From assembly GCF_018613235.1 (NCBI RefSeq), contig NZ_JAGGQP010000023.1:186001-250000 (forward strand): DNA of 64,000 bases, written 5' to 3'. Numbering within the stretch: the first letter of the stretch is position 1; each line of letters starts with the position of its first letter. The notes beneath the pieces were generated by a model that was not told the DNA's origin, made no database searches, and worked only from the letters and a program-made list of their open reading frames with translations. Positions 34,725 to 42,914 of this stretch are shown in pieces. The position numbers were made by a program, and so were the translations under genes. The DNA comes from Bacillus sp. ISL-41. GTDB lineage: Bacteria > Bacillota > Bacilli > Bacillales > Cytobacillaceae.

Positions 34725-35369
34725 GTGATTAAAGTTATGATAGTAGATGACCATACAGTTTTAAGGGATGGAATCCGCAGTATTTTGGATGTGGAAGAGG
34801 ACTTGCTGCTCATTGGAGAAGCAGATTCAGGAGACGGCCTATTAGAGAAATTGGATACGATCGCGCCTGATGTAATCGTTTTGGATATTAACCTGCAGGA
34901 TAAGAATGGGATTGAATTCATTTCGCTAATCAAAGAAAAGCATCCTGCCTGTAAAATACTGATCTTAACGATGTTTGATCATGATGAATACTTCAAAGCA
35001 GCCCTCCGGGAAGGGGCTGACGGATATTTGCTAAAGGATGCCTCCTCCATGGAAGTCATTGATGCCATTCGCAAAATCCATAAAGGAAATTCCATCATCC
35101 ACCCTAAAATGGCTAGTAAATTAATATCCTATCACCGGCTCCAGAGCGACTTTACCATCCAGGAGAATGAATTGACCAATCGAGAGAAGGAAGTACTCAA
35201 TCAGTTGGTCAGAGGGAAGTCCAATAAGGAAATAGCTGCCCAGCTTTCCATAAGCGATAAAACGGTGAAAATTCATGTGAATAAAATTTATAAGAAGCTG
35301 AACGTGAACAGCCGCTCGCAAGCCATTATTTACGCTGTCCAAAATAAGCTTGTACCCTATTTAAATTGA
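34725..35369 (+). CDS. NarL/FixJ-family response regulator
   Basis: 214 residues. Receiver domain with acidic pocket 'VDDH', phosphoacceptor Asp54 in 'VIVLDINLQ', Thr in 'ILTMFD' and Lys in 'YLLKDAS'; C-terminal LuxR-type helix-turn-helix ('LTNREKEVLNQLVRGKSNKEIA'). GTG start after AAAGGGGTGAGA. It is the partner of the upstream kinase. Targets cannot be read from the window; the Spo0E-type gene downstream is one possibility. A terminator follows. Confidence 0.92.
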   Translation: MIKVMIVDDHTVLRDGIRSILDVEEDLLLIGEADSGDGLLEKLDTIAPDVIVLDINLQDKNGIEFISLIKEKHPACKILILTMFDHDEYFKAALREGADGYLLKDASSMEVIDAIRKIHKGNSIIHPKMASKLISYHRLQSDFTIQENELTNREKEVLNQLVRGKSNKEIAAQLSISDKTVKIHVNKIYKKLNVNSRSQAIIYAVQNKLVPYLN

Positions 35370-35374
35370 CATCA

Positions 35375-35402
35375 AAACTGCCTTTTTGGCGGTTTTTTTT
35401 TA
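35375..35402 (+). terminator. Intrinsic terminator
   Basis: AAACTGCC, TTTTT loop, GGCGGTTTT and a long T run after the response regulator gene. Confidence 0.85.
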
Positions 35403-35574
35403 ACCGACCTATAACCTTTGTACTATCCCATCTATAATCAAGTATCTAGAAAAATAGAACAAACACTCAATATTCAAAAAAGATTAATTCTACCATAATA
35501 GTAGAGTAGGATAAATGTCGTTAAGGTAAAGTTTCTGTAAAGATTTTCGGGAAGAAAAAGAGGTGTGCAGCGTC

Positions 35575-35751
35575 ATGACTAAGGAGGACCTGATTGAAGA
35601 TACTCGCAGGAAAATGATTATTAGCATAAAGGAAAATGGATACTTAAATAAAAAGACCATTGAATTGAGCCAGGAGTTGGATGTGTATATATTGGAGCAA
35701 CAAAAGATTGGGCTGGAACTTCTGAAGAAAAAACGGTGCAATAGTCTTTAA
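35575..35751 (+). CDS. Spo0E-family aspartyl-phosphate phosphatase
   Basis: 58 residues, two helices joined by a turn. The family signature lies in 'IELSQELDVYILEQQK' (SQELD motif) where the aspartate acts in dephosphorylating Spo0A~P or related receivers. The length fits Spo0E/YisI/YnzD proteins. It restrains entry into sporulation in B. subtilis. A purine-rich stretch (GAAGAAAAAGAGG) precedes ATG 35575. Confidence 0.85.
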   Translation: MTKEDLIEDTRRKMIISIKENGYLNKKTIELSQELDVYILEQQKIGLELLKKKRCNSL

Positions 35752-35837
35752 TAAGATTCCTCATGTGGAAAAGTGTAATTTTAATACCAGAACAAGTAGC
35801 TGCTAATTAGATTTCATTGAGGAGTGGAGACAACCGC

Positions 35838-36032
35838 ATGAAACCTGAGAGGCTAGGGGACATATTGAAGATGGAGAGATATAAAAGAAATCTAACACAA
35901 GAAGAAGTGTGTGAAGCTCTGGATATGGAGTTAGATATGCTTAACAAAATCGAAAACAATAAAAGTGTCCGAGGAAGCACGATAAAAAAACTATTAAATT
36001 ATTATCAAATGAGTAAGAAAGTTGATTTCTGA
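35838..36032 (+). CDS. XRE-family helix-turn-helix protein
   Basis: 64 residues, essentially one HTH_3 domain: 'LGDILKMERYKRNLTQEEVCEALDM' (helices 1-2) and 'DMLNKIENNKSVRG' (recognition helix area). ATG 35838 is seven bases after GGAGTGGAGA. It may be a regulator or a SinR-like antagonist partner. It lies between the Spo0E-type gene and the structured leader of the GGDEF gene. A terminator follows at 36095. Confidence 0.8.
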   Translation: MKPERLGDILKMERYKRNLTQEEVCEALDMELDMLNKIENNKSVRGSTIKKLLNYYQMSKKVDF

Positions 36033-36094
36033 AGGGTGATATTTAACGCGCGCTATTGATTGTTCATTTAAAAAAATTGCATCAGAAAGCCATT

Positions 36095-36123
36095 GAGGGG
36101 CCAGGGCTATCCCTCTTTTTTTG
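36095..36123 (+). terminator. Intrinsic terminator
   Basis: GAGGG, eleven-base loop, CCCTC then seven T, after the XRE gene. Confidence 0.8.
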
Positions 36124-36247
36124 TTTAATCTGCCTATCTTTTAAAGCAAATTTATTATGTACCCCATGTTCCTTAAATCCCCATAATAATTTTAGTTACA
36201 CGAAATAAATCCATGGTATAATATATTGAATTAATAGAAAAAATGAA

Positions 36248-36353
36248 CAGGCAGGGGCGGTAACTCTAGAAACCTATTAAGGTAGTCGCAGAGTGTTCGC
36301 CTGGATATATTTTAAAAGTGAAATCTCCTGTTGCCTTTAGCAGCAGGATTTTT
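36248..36353 (+). promoter_or_regulatory. Structured leader ending in a terminator, candidate riboswitch
   Basis: A three-helix fold can be drawn: CAGGC (36248) with GCCTG (36299-36303), ACTCT with AGAGT inside it, and ACCT-ATTA-AGGT inside that. Then TCCTGTTGC-CTTTA-GCAGCAGGA plus TTTTT (36326-36353) forms an intrinsic terminator 43 bases before the GGDEF start. A folded domain followed by a terminator in a leader is the usual layout of an attenuating riboswitch. It does not show the conserved bases of c-di-GMP-I, c-di-GMP-II or other classes I could recall. Confidence 0.55.
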
Positions 36354-36396
36354 ATGTGTTTTAGAAACAGAAAGTGTAAGCTTCGAGGAGGACCCC

Positions 36397-37497
36397 ATGA
36401 AGGAACAAAAGGAATGGAACGATATAGCTGGATTGAACAGGTTGATATTAAAATTTTCATGGTGGATGGTCATTGTCGTTATTCTTCTATCCGTTTTGGG
36501 AACCTTAATCTCATTCCAATTTAATGTGGAAGCTTTTATGGAAGTAGCGGTCTCAAACGTCTTGTTACCGACAATACTTACAGTTGTGATCCTTGCCATG
36601 ACACATGTATTATATTACATGTTTAATAGTTGGGGAGATTATATACTCCTATTGGGGATTTTCGCGATTCTCCACGTTTATATTATTAACTTTCCTTTTG
36701 CGCAAGGCATCCATTATCTGCTGATTATCAGCGTTCTCATATCAGCTTTATATTATCAAAAGGATAAGATCTATTTTACTGGCATTTTGAGTTTGATCTC
36801 CATCTTGTCTCTTTATTTCTTTTATGAGCCTCTTTCCAGAGAACTTGAGAGCAGAGATATATTTGCCTTCATAGGGATTTTTATTGGATTCGTGTTTATA
36901 TCTATTGGAATCATTTATCGCGGTCATTATTTGCTAAAGCACCTGGAAGAATCGATAAGGAATCAGGAAGAATTAATGGTGCGGAATATTATGATGGACA
37001 AGGCAAGCAAAATGGATGCGCTGACTGATCTGTACAATCATAAAACGTTTCATGAGTACCTCGACAGATTGATCGAGCAAAGTGATCAAAACCAATTATC
37101 CTTCCAGTTGGCGATTATTGATATTGATGATTTCAAAAAAGTGAATGACCAGTTCGGTCACTGGGTGGGTGACATTGTTCTCAAGCGAGTGGGTGAACAA
37201 TTGAAGCTGAATGTAACACCGGATGATTTCGTTTCAAGGTATGGCGGCGAAGAATTTGCGGTGATTTTTACCGAAAAGAATCAACATGAATCCTTCCGAC
37301 TAATTGATCATATACGCTCAAGTATCAGTGAAATGGTCCATCCGGAAATGGATCATAAGCCTGTTACGATTAGTGTAGGAATGTGTTCCTATGCAGCTGG
37401 TCTCGGTAAGGAGAGCTTCTTCAAAGCTGCAGATGACAGCTTGTATGAAGCAAAAAGGAACGGCAAGAATCAAACTGTTGTGGCGAAGATTTCCTAA
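36397..37497 (+). CDS. Diguanylate cyclase with membrane sensor (GGDEF)
   Basis: 366 residues. Six membrane helices (about residues 20-195) and a short helical linker lead to a GGDEF domain beginning 'MDALTDLYNHKTFHEYLD'; the active-site loop is GGEEF at 283-287. The metal-binding Asp is in 'IIDIDDFKKVND'. It should make cyclic di-GMP. At the position of the allosteric I-site (RxxD) it has TPDD, so product inhibition at that site is not expected. ATG 36397 follows CGAGGAGGAC. Confidence 0.9.
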   Translation: MKEQKEWNDIAGLNRLILKFSWWMVIVVILLSVLGTLISFQFNVEAFMEVAVSNVLLPTILTVVILAMTHVLYYMFNSWGDYILLLGIFAILHVYIINFPFAQGIHYLLIISVLISALYYQKDKIYFTGILSLISILSLYFFYEPLSRELESRDIFAFIGIFIGFVFISIGIIYRGHYLLKHLEESIRNQEELMVRNIMMDKASKMDALTDLYNHKTFHEYLDRLIEQSDQNQLSFQLAIIDIDDFKKVNDQFGHWVGDIVLKRVGEQLKLNVTPDDFVSRYGGEEFAVIFTEKNQHESFRLIDHIRSSISEMVHPEMDHKPVTISVGMCSYAAGLGKESFFKAADDSLYEAKRNGKNQTVVAKIS

Positions 37498-37537
37498 GCT
37501 TGTTGGAAGAGAAAAAGCCGGACAGCCAAGTAAACTT

Positions 37538-37590
37538 GACCCTGTGTAATAGACTCTTAAAAAGTGTCTGCTGCACAGGGTCTTTTTGTT
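37538..37590 (+). terminator. Intrinsic terminator
   Basis: GACCCTGTG ... CACAGGGTC then TTTTTGTTT, after the GGDEF gene. Confidence 0.85.
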
Positions 37591-37835
37591 TAGAAAACGA
37601 ATGATCGCTTATAAAATATAAGGAGTGGAAAATTTGGTATTCAGCTCTGTCTTACCCGTTTTTAATTTATTTACTCGTTTTGCATTACAAATTTTTTCAG
37701 TGGTTGGTGAAACGGGGGCATAGCGATGGTTTCATTGCTTATAAAGCATAAGAATACTTTTAAGACAGCGAAAATCGATTCGCTGTCTTATTTATGCTAA
37801 ATTTTAAAATGGTCACCTGGTCTGTAATGGAAAAT
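37591..37835. other. Intergenic region with hairpin
   Basis: It holds short open frames that overlap each other after AAGGAGTGG at 37620 (one reads SALSYPFLIYLLVLHYKFF without a normal start) and a hairpin AAGACAGCG-AAAATCGATT-CGCTGTCTT at 37762-37789. No gene can be supported with confidence. Confidence 0.4.
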
Positions 37836-38240
37836 TCACTCTTCCCTGGACAGAGCATTATACTGTTTGAGGCTTTTAAACCGCTTTTTCTTTTTCATAT
37901 ACTTTTCGTTAAGTACGAGTACCTTCCCGTTTTCAGCAGGAGAAAATTTGCGGTAGACGGATTTATATTTTTCAAAGGCTAAGTGTCCTGAGAGATAAAT
38001 AGGTAAGATGATAGCGAGCAGAATCAGGATGTCCCGGATGATATGAAATTCTTGCCCGAAAACATATCTCGTCATAACGGCCTGAGAAGCAAAAGCCACC
38101 ATCAAGATGATCAGCACATTGCAGATGTGAAAGGGGAAGAACTCTTTACCTTTTAGAAACATCCGTTCCAGTTCATTTTTAAAAAAGAGGGAAATGAAAG
38201 CTGAAATCACAATGAAAATGAGAGAAATGAAAAACGCCAT
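37836..38240 (-). CDS. Four-helix membrane protein, unknown
   Basis: 134 residues: membrane helices at about 3-20, 38-55, 68-85 and a partial fourth, then a strongly basic cytosolic tail ('KYMKKKKRFKSLKQY'). GAAGGAGGACGGG lies before ATG 38240. Family not recognised. No catalytic motif. Confidence 0.7.
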   Translation of the reverse strand: MAFFISLIFIVISAFISLFFKNELERMFLKGKEFFPFHICNVLIILMVAFASQAVMTRYVFGQEFHIIRDILILLAIILPIYLSGHLAFEKYKSVYRKFSPAENGKVLVLNEKYMKKKKRFKSLKQYNALSREE

Positions 38241-38338
38241 TTTACCCGTCCTCCTTCGTGGATGATCTCTTTCTGGTATTGTAACATATTGGAATATTGG
38301 CTGGGGAAAAACTGGATTGACCCTATGAGGGATTGTGC

Positions 38339-38449
38339 ATGAGGGTTGGTGTGCATATTTTTCATGTAAACAAGTTTGAGGCAGAAAACCACCTGAAGCC
38401 GTCGAAAGCAAAAAAAAAGGCAATGGATTTTGCGAAGAAACGGAAGTAG
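38339..38449 (+). CDS. Possible 36-residue basic peptide
   Basis: ATG 38339 lies eight bases after GAGGG. The product MRVGVHIFHVNKF... ends in a Lys-rich segment 'KPSKAKKKAMDFAKKRK'. No second copy or family was recognised, and it may be a gene remnant. Confidence 0.3.
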   Translation: MRVGVHIFHVNKFEAENHLKPSKAKKKAMDFAKKRK

Positions 38450-38507
38450 GTGGTCAGGGAGCTGTCTCAAAGAATAGAGCCAGCTGAACGGCACTGGTTT
38501 TATAGCA

Positions 38508-38681
38508 CTAGTCGACCAACCCGAACCAATTCGCAAAGGAATAGGTCAGGAATCCTGTGCCAAAGAGGATTGTCAGAAATCTTACCGCCCAAGGATACCT
38601 GTAAGGACGGAAAAAAGAAACAGCGCCAATCCCTACGAATAAAATTCCTAATAGAAAAATAAAGATTGAAGACATCAACAT
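38508..38681 (-). CDS. Small two-helix membrane protein
   Basis: 57 residues from ATG 38681 (GCAGGATGTGA upstream; ATG 38675 also possible). Helix 1 'IFIFLLGILFVGIGAVSFF', a short RPYRYPW loop, and helix 2 'FLTILFGTGFLTYSF'. It ends at TAG 38508. The coherent amphipathic pattern and ribosome site support it. Function unknown. Confidence 0.55.
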   Translation of the reverse strand: MLMSSIFIFLLGILFVGIGAVSFFRPYRYPWAVRFLTILFGTGFLTYSFANWFGLVD

Positions 38682-38732
38682 TCACATCCTGCAGTTAGTT
38701 TCATGCTTTTTCTGGCGAAAGTGAAGGGAATC

Positions 38733-39284
38733 CTACTTTTTAATACGCTTCATGAACAAAAAAGTTCCGAGGGCGACTACTGCTAAAGCTCCAGCAATCC
38801 ATAGATAAAATGGAGCCGGGTTTTGGTTGCTGCTGCTCAAATCTGCTTTCTCCGTCGGGGTTTCTCCTGCACCTAAAACCTCCAGATCATCTTGTAAAGC
38901 TCTCAATGCATTGGTCCGGTCACACATGGTGGTTGTAAGCGAATTGGCTCCGTACATGTCCGATTCTTTTGCATAGACCAGGTATTCCTGTCCCTCGATA
39001 AATCGAAATCCACAGTCCCCGCCACCCTGTCCTGTCGTGATGACCACTTGAGATTCATCCACGCCTTTCCAAGTGTTTGTAACCTCAAAAAGCACTTTTT
39101 TCGTCATGTATCCTTTTACTTTCTCTTCTTTTATCTCGATGACCTTCCCGCTAAAAATAGCGTCTGAACGCTCCATTTCTTCTTCAGCCGTCGGTAATTC
39201 CGCACAAGAGCACGCACTTGTTATAGCGGGGAAAGATCCAATCAGGAACAAACTTAAAAACATTAATGCGATTGCCTTTTTCAA
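38733..39284 (-). CDS. Secreted TIMP/netrin-like domain protein with C-terminal anchor
   Basis: 183 residues from TTG 39284, six bases after GGAGGTG. The signal peptide ends at '...AITSA', leaving CSC at the mature N-terminus as in tissue-inhibitor-of-metalloproteinase-like (NTR) domains; 'FSGKVIEI', 'VTNTWKGVDES' and the later 'GDCGF' and 'TTTMCDRT' cysteines complete the disulfide pattern. A linker and one membrane helix (about 157-175) anchor it outside the cell. Bacterial roles are unknown; the fold suggests binding of a protein or metal ligand. Confidence 0.8.
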   Translation of the reverse strand: MKKAIALMFLSLFLIGSFPAITSACSCAELPTAEEEMERSDAIFSGKVIEIKEEKVKGYMTKKVLFEVTNTWKGVDESQVVITTGQGGGDCGFRFIEGQEYLVYAKESDMYGANSLTTTMCDRTNALRALQDDLEVLGAGETPTEKADLSSSNQNPAPFYLWIAGALAVVALGTFLFMKRIKK

Positions 39285-39363
39285 AATCACACCTCCAAAA
39301 CGTTTGGTTTAATATAAATATTCTAGTAGCTTTAAGTCGTTACCTGCTTTAAATTAAAAACGA

Positions 39364-39395
39364 TAAAAAAGAATGCCTCGAAATATAGGCATCCT
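39364..39395 (-). terminator. Terminator of the 39403 gene
   Basis: On the - strand GGATGCCT, eight-base loop, AGGCATTC and six T. Confidence 0.8.
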
Positions 39396-39402
39396 TCGAT
39401 GT

Positions 39403-39903
39403 TTATGACCATTTTTCTTCGTCATCAATCCATTTATGATTCTTCAAATCATATGATTTATAATCATCGTGAAAAACAAAATACGATGGCAAATTCAATG
39501 AAGTTCCGCTGGCTTCTTCCCAGCATTGCCTAAACCAGTCTGTAAAAACCTGTTGCTCTTGTGGAACTAATGTCTCTTCATTTTGCTCATAGAACTCAAA
39601 AAAATCATTTAACTGACTCTCGTTCAGCTGATGATATTCGACTTCCGGCAGGATCTCCTCACTGCCAGCAAAAACCGATGTGTCATTTCCTTCATAGAAA
39701 ACTTCATTGCCTTCTTTATCCATTGAGAACATTATTATTGATAACTCTAAATTGGTTGGTTCAATGAATGCAGAGAAATCCAATAAATCTATATTAGATG
39801 AAAAATTGTATGAAAAGGTGTTTTTGAGATTTCCAACTAATAAACCCGATTGTTTCTCAAGGTTGGCTTTGATGGATCCAATATACTTATCGATTGTAAA
39901 CAT
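39403..39903 (-). CDS. Hypothetical acidic protein
   Basis: 166 residues from ATG 39903 after GGAGG. Acidic and soluble, with aromatic-rich C-terminus ('QQVFTDWFRQCWEEASG', 'YFVFHDDYKSYDL'). No family was recognised; the composition recalls SMI1/KNR4-type immunity proteins but no specific motif supports that. Single-gene unit with its own terminator. Confidence 0.6.
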   Translation of the reverse strand: MFTIDKYIGSIKANLEKQSGLLVGNLKNTFSYNFSSNIDLLDFSAFIEPTNLELSIIMFSMDKEGNEVFYEGNDTSVFAGSEEILPEVEYHQLNESQLNDFFEFYEQNEETLVPQEQQVFTDWFRQCWEEASGTSLNLPSYFVFHDDYKSYDLKNHKWIDDEEKWS

Positions 39904-40108
39904 AACAACAACCTCCACAAAAAATTTGAGATTAAGCGGTAAACCGTTAAAACGTTATGACGGTACAAACCTTTAAATTCTTCAAAGAATCTTTAAATCC
40001 CTTTTTTCGGAAAAGCGAACCATGCCAAATATTGCTCTGGACTTTGCAGCTTCTCATTCAGCCAGATTAGTAGGTATTATAGGCTCTGAATTTTGATCAT
40101 AATGTAAA
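39904..40108. other. Intergenic region
   Basis: Only the divergent upstream region of the 39403 gene; no RNA or operator was recognised. Confidence 0.4.
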
Positions 40109-40182
40109 TGAGCCAAATTAATTACTCCACATTGTTTTCGTCTCTGATCACATTGTTGGGAATAATTTGGCTTATTTTTTTA
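40109..40182 (+). terminator. AGCCAAATTA-type hairpin, left flank of the Bce-type module
   Basis: GAGCCAAATTA ... TAATTTGGCTT followed by seven T. The same arms close the hairpin at 44920-44970 on the other side of the four-gene module. Confidence 0.65.
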
Positions 40183-40209
40183 AATACGGAAGAATTCGAG
40201 AACAATAAT

Positions 40210-40261
40210 CTGATTGGTGCACAAAACTCCAGAAACCGGACAAAGAGGTTACCAATGAAGC
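40210..40261 (+). repeat. Single 52-bp repeat unit (array-1 type)
   Basis: One diverged copy (ATTGGTGCAC ... GGTTACCAAT) of the unit that is tandemly repeated at 44995-45618. It lies 28 bases after the left-flank hairpin. Confidence 0.65.
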
Positions 40262-40359
40262 AAATAAGCTAACTCTCTGCCTTCATGTCCCTACTATTTC
40301 TGGTATATAGAAAATACTTCCTTTAAAATAAAGAAGATAGAAGTGGAAGTGTGGTGGTT

Positions 40360-41052
40360 ATGGTGTTGAAGCTTTTGCTGATTGAGGATGATGCGTCTTT
40401 ATTCCAAGAGATTCGGGAGCGTCTGACTCAGTGGTCGTATGAGGTGCATGGGGTGACGGATTTTGGTGATGTGATGGGTGATTTTACGAGAGTGAAACCT
40501 GACTTGGTGATTATCGATATTCAGCTGCCGAGGTTTGATGGGTTTCATTGGTGCCGGATGATCCGGTCGCATTCGAATGTTCCAATCATTTTCCTGTCTT
40601 CACGGGATCACCCTACGGATATGGTCATGTCGATGCAGCTAGGAGCGGATGATTTTGTCCAAAAGCCGTTCCACTTTGAGGTGCTGATTGCGAAAATCCA
40701 GGCCATCCTGCGCCGTGCCTATAATTATAATGCGACCCAGAACCAGTTGAAGACCTGGTGCGGGGCAACGATTGATTATGATAAAAACACGGTTGAAAAT
40801 GAGATGGGCCGGATTGAATTGACAAAGAATGAGATCTTCATTTTAAAGCTGCTGATTGATCAGAAAAACAAAATCGTCAGCCGTGATGAGGTGATGAACA
40901 GCTTGTGGGATGATAAGCGGTTCATCAGCGACAATACACTGACGGTCAACGTGAATCGGCTGCGGAAGAAGCTGGATGAGATTGGGCTGGGCCGCAGAAT
41001 TGAAACGAAGGTTGGACAGGGATACATGGCCGTTGAAGAGGAACATGCCTGA
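40360..41052 (+). CDS. Bce-type response regulator (OmpR family)
   Basis: 230 residues. Receiver domain with 'LIEDDAS', phosphoacceptor Asp53 in 'LVIIDIQLPRFDGF' and Lys in 'FVQKPFHF'; C-terminal winged helix ('ELTKNEIFILKLL', 'DNTLTVNVNRLRKKL'). The pattern fits BceR-type regulators. It overlaps the kinase gene by one base (TGATG), so the two are translationally coupled. It should bind the inverted repeat at 42045 and drive the transporter genes. GTG 40351 is a possible alternative start. Confidence 0.88.
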   Translation: MVLKLLLIEDDASLFQEIRERLTQWSYEVHGVTDFGDVMGDFTRVKPDLVIIDIQLPRFDGFHWCRMIRSHSNVPIIFLSSRDHPTDMVMSMQLGADDFVQKPFHFEVLIAKIQAILRRAYNYNATQNQLKTWCGATIDYDKNTVENEMGRIELTKNEIFILKLLIDQKNKIVSRDEVMNSLWDDKRFISDNTLTVNVNRLRKKLDEIGLGRRIETKVGQGYMAVEEEHA

Positions 41053-42053
41053 TGTTTATTACATATCTAAAGGAACGGAGGAGCTGGATTCTATTATTTC
41101 TGCTGCTCCAGTTTCTAATCATTTTTATTGCTTATATAGATTCAGCTGTTTCGATGGAGTCGGCTCTTTATTATGTTTTTCTGTCAGCGATTATCTTTGT
41201 AATTTTTATCCTGATCCGTTACCAGAGAGAAATGAAATTTTACCAGGAGTTGAAGGATGCGGAGGATCTCCTGGGATTTTCAGATAGGGAACTGCTCAGT
41301 CCGTTTGAAGGGATGGTAGCCGAAAGCATCACCCATCATTTTGAAGTGCTGAAAAAAGCAGTGTCCGAGAATGGGCGGAGGCTGGACCAGGAAAAGGATG
41401 AGCTGCTTTCCTGGATCCATGAAGTGAAAACGCCCCTGACGGCTTTGCGGCTGATGATTGACCGGCTCGAGGACCAGGCGCTGAAAAAGGAAATGACCTA
41501 TGAGTGGCTGCGCATCCATCTTTTATTGGATCAGCAGCTGCATCAAAAACGAATTCCGTTCATGGAAAATGACTTATACATAGAACAGACAGATTTGGAG
41601 AGTGTGATATTCGGTGAGGTCAAAACTCTGCAGTCATGGTGCATCCAAAAAGGGATTGGCTTCGATATCGATCTGGAGTACAACGAGGTGATGACGGATG
41701 CCAAATGGCTTGCGTTTATCCTGCGGCAGCTGTTGACGAATGCTGTGAAATACAGCGATGCATCAGATATCCAGATTAGAAGTGGGGAGTGGAATGGGCA
41801 GATTATCCTCGAGATTGCCGACGAGGGCAGAGGGATTGATTCCAGGGATCTTCCGCGCATCTTTGAAAAAGGTTTCACGTCCACAGTCCATCATCAGGAT
41901 CATGCCGCAACCGGAATGGGCTTATACCTGGCAAGGAAAGCGGCACAGCCTCTGAAAATCAGGATTGATGTGGAATCCGCACCTGGCAAGGGAAGCACGT
42001 TTACTCTTACCTTCCCGAAAAGCAATGAATTTCTCCAAATAACAGGCATGTGA
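41052..42053 (+). CDS. Bce-type intramembrane-sensing histidine kinase
   Basis: 333 residues. Two membrane helices near the N-terminus (about 12-30 and 36-56) are separated by only a few residues, with no extracellular sensor domain. This is the hallmark of intramembrane-sensing kinases that depend on their partner ABC transporter. The phosphoacceptor is His123 in 'LSWIHEVKTPLTAL'; the ATP-binding domain shows 'LLTNAVKYSDAS', 'IADEGRGID' and 'GMGLYLARKAA'. The next genes encode that transporter. Confidence 0.9.
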   Translation: MFITYLKERRSWILLFLLLQFLIIFIAYIDSAVSMESALYYVFLSAIIFVIFILIRYQREMKFYQELKDAEDLLGFSDRELLSPFEGMVAESITHHFEVLKKAVSENGRRLDQEKDELLSWIHEVKTPLTALRLMIDRLEDQALKKEMTYEWLRIHLLLDQQLHQKRIPFMENDLYIEQTDLESVIFGEVKTLQSWCIQKGIGFDIDLEYNEVMTDAKWLAFILRQLLTNAVKYSDASDIQIRSGEWNGQIILEIADEGRGIDSRDLPRIFEKGFTSTVHHQDHAATGMGLYLARKAAQPLKIRIDVESAPGKGSTFTLTFPKSNEFLQITGM

Positions 42054-42070
42054 CAAAAATGTCACATGCC
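42045..42070 (+). promoter_or_regulatory. Inverted-repeat operator, probable BceR-type site
   Basis: GGCATGTGACA-AAAA-TGTCACATGCC: perfect 11-base arms, 4-base spacer, overlapping the kinase stop codon and about 50 bases before a TATAAT at 42119. The TGACA-N4-TGTCA core resembles the inverted repeats reported for BceR-type regulators. It is an operator rather than a terminator because no adequate T run follows. Confidence 0.6.
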
Positions 42071-42152
42071 TTTGCTCACTTGTAACCTGAATCGAAGGAA
42101 GGCATAGCGCCAGGATTTTATAATGAAATTATCAAAGAAAGGATGTGCGGAT

Positions 42153-42914
42153 ATGATTTTACTGGAAGCTGCCAAACTTCATAAAACATATGGAAATAAG
42201 TTTAATAAACAGGAAGTCTTGAAGGGGCTCGACCTGAAAATTTTCAAAGGGGAGTTCGTGAGCATCATGGGTGCCTCTGGCTCGGGAAAGACGACGCTGC
42301 TGAATGTCCTTTCCTCGATTGACCGAGTCTCTAACGGTTCGATCAAGATTGAAGGAAAAGACATTACCGGGATGAAGGAGAAGCAGCTGGCGGAATTCCG
42401 CAAGCAGCATTTGGGCTTTTTGTTCCAGGATTACAATCTGCTTGACACGCTGACGGTGAAGGAAAATATCCTTTTGCCGCTATCAGTCAGCAAGACGCCC
42501 AGGAAGGAAGCGAATCAAAGGTTTGAGAAGATTGCCAGTGAACTGGGGATTTCCGAGCTGAAGGATAAGTATCCTAATGAAATTTCTGGCGGGCAAAAGC
42601 AGCGGACCTCGGCTGCACGGGCATTTATTCATGAACCGAGTATCATTTTTGCTGATGAACCTACGGGTGCACTGGATTCGAAATCGGCGTCAGACTTATT
42701 GAACAAACTGAGTGACTTAAACGAAAAACGGCAGGCGACGATTCTGATGGTCACTCACGATCCTGTTGCGGCAAGCTATTGCGGCCGGGTTATTTTTATC
42801 AAGGATGGCCTGATTTACACAGAATTGAATAAAGGCGACCAGACGAGACAGGAGTTCTTCAAGGATATCATGAAAACCCAGAGCGTATTGGGCGGTGTGC
42901 ACCATGAGCGTTAA
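42153..42914 (+). CDS. Bce-type ABC transporter ATP-binding protein
   Basis: 253 residues. Walker A '[11 protein letters not shown]', Q-loop '[12 protein letters not shown]', ABC signature '[10 protein letters not shown]', Walker B '[13 protein letters not shown]' and H-loop 'MVTHDP' are all present. Pairs with the following FtsX-like permease to form an antimicrobial-peptide sensing and resistance transporter. AAAGGATGTGCGG precedes ATG 42153; the frame upstream to 42123 is not supported. Its end overlaps the permease start by 11 bases. Confidence 0.92.
   Translation: MILLEAAKLHKTYGNKFNKQEVLKGLDLKIFKGEFVSIMGASGSGKTTLLNVLSSIDRVSNGSIKIEGKDITGMKEKQLAEFRKQHLGFLFQDYNLLDTLTVKENILLPLSVSKTPRKEANQRFEKIASELGISELKDKYPNEISGGQKQRTSAARAFIHEPSIIFADEPTGALDSKSASDLLNKLSDLNEKRQATILMVTHDPVAASYCGRVIFIKDGLIYTELNKGDQTRQEFFKDIMKTQSVLGGVHHER

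Noticed and set aside
35400-35574. Spo0A box before the Spo0E-type gene
   Set aside because: The closest word, TGTCGTTA, departs from the TTGTCGAA consensus and no second site was found.
36248-36353. Assigning the GGDEF leader as a c-di-GMP riboswitch
   Set aside because: The conserved CACGCACAG and GGGACGCAAAGC elements of class I and the class II core are not present, so only an unassigned structured leader is claimed.
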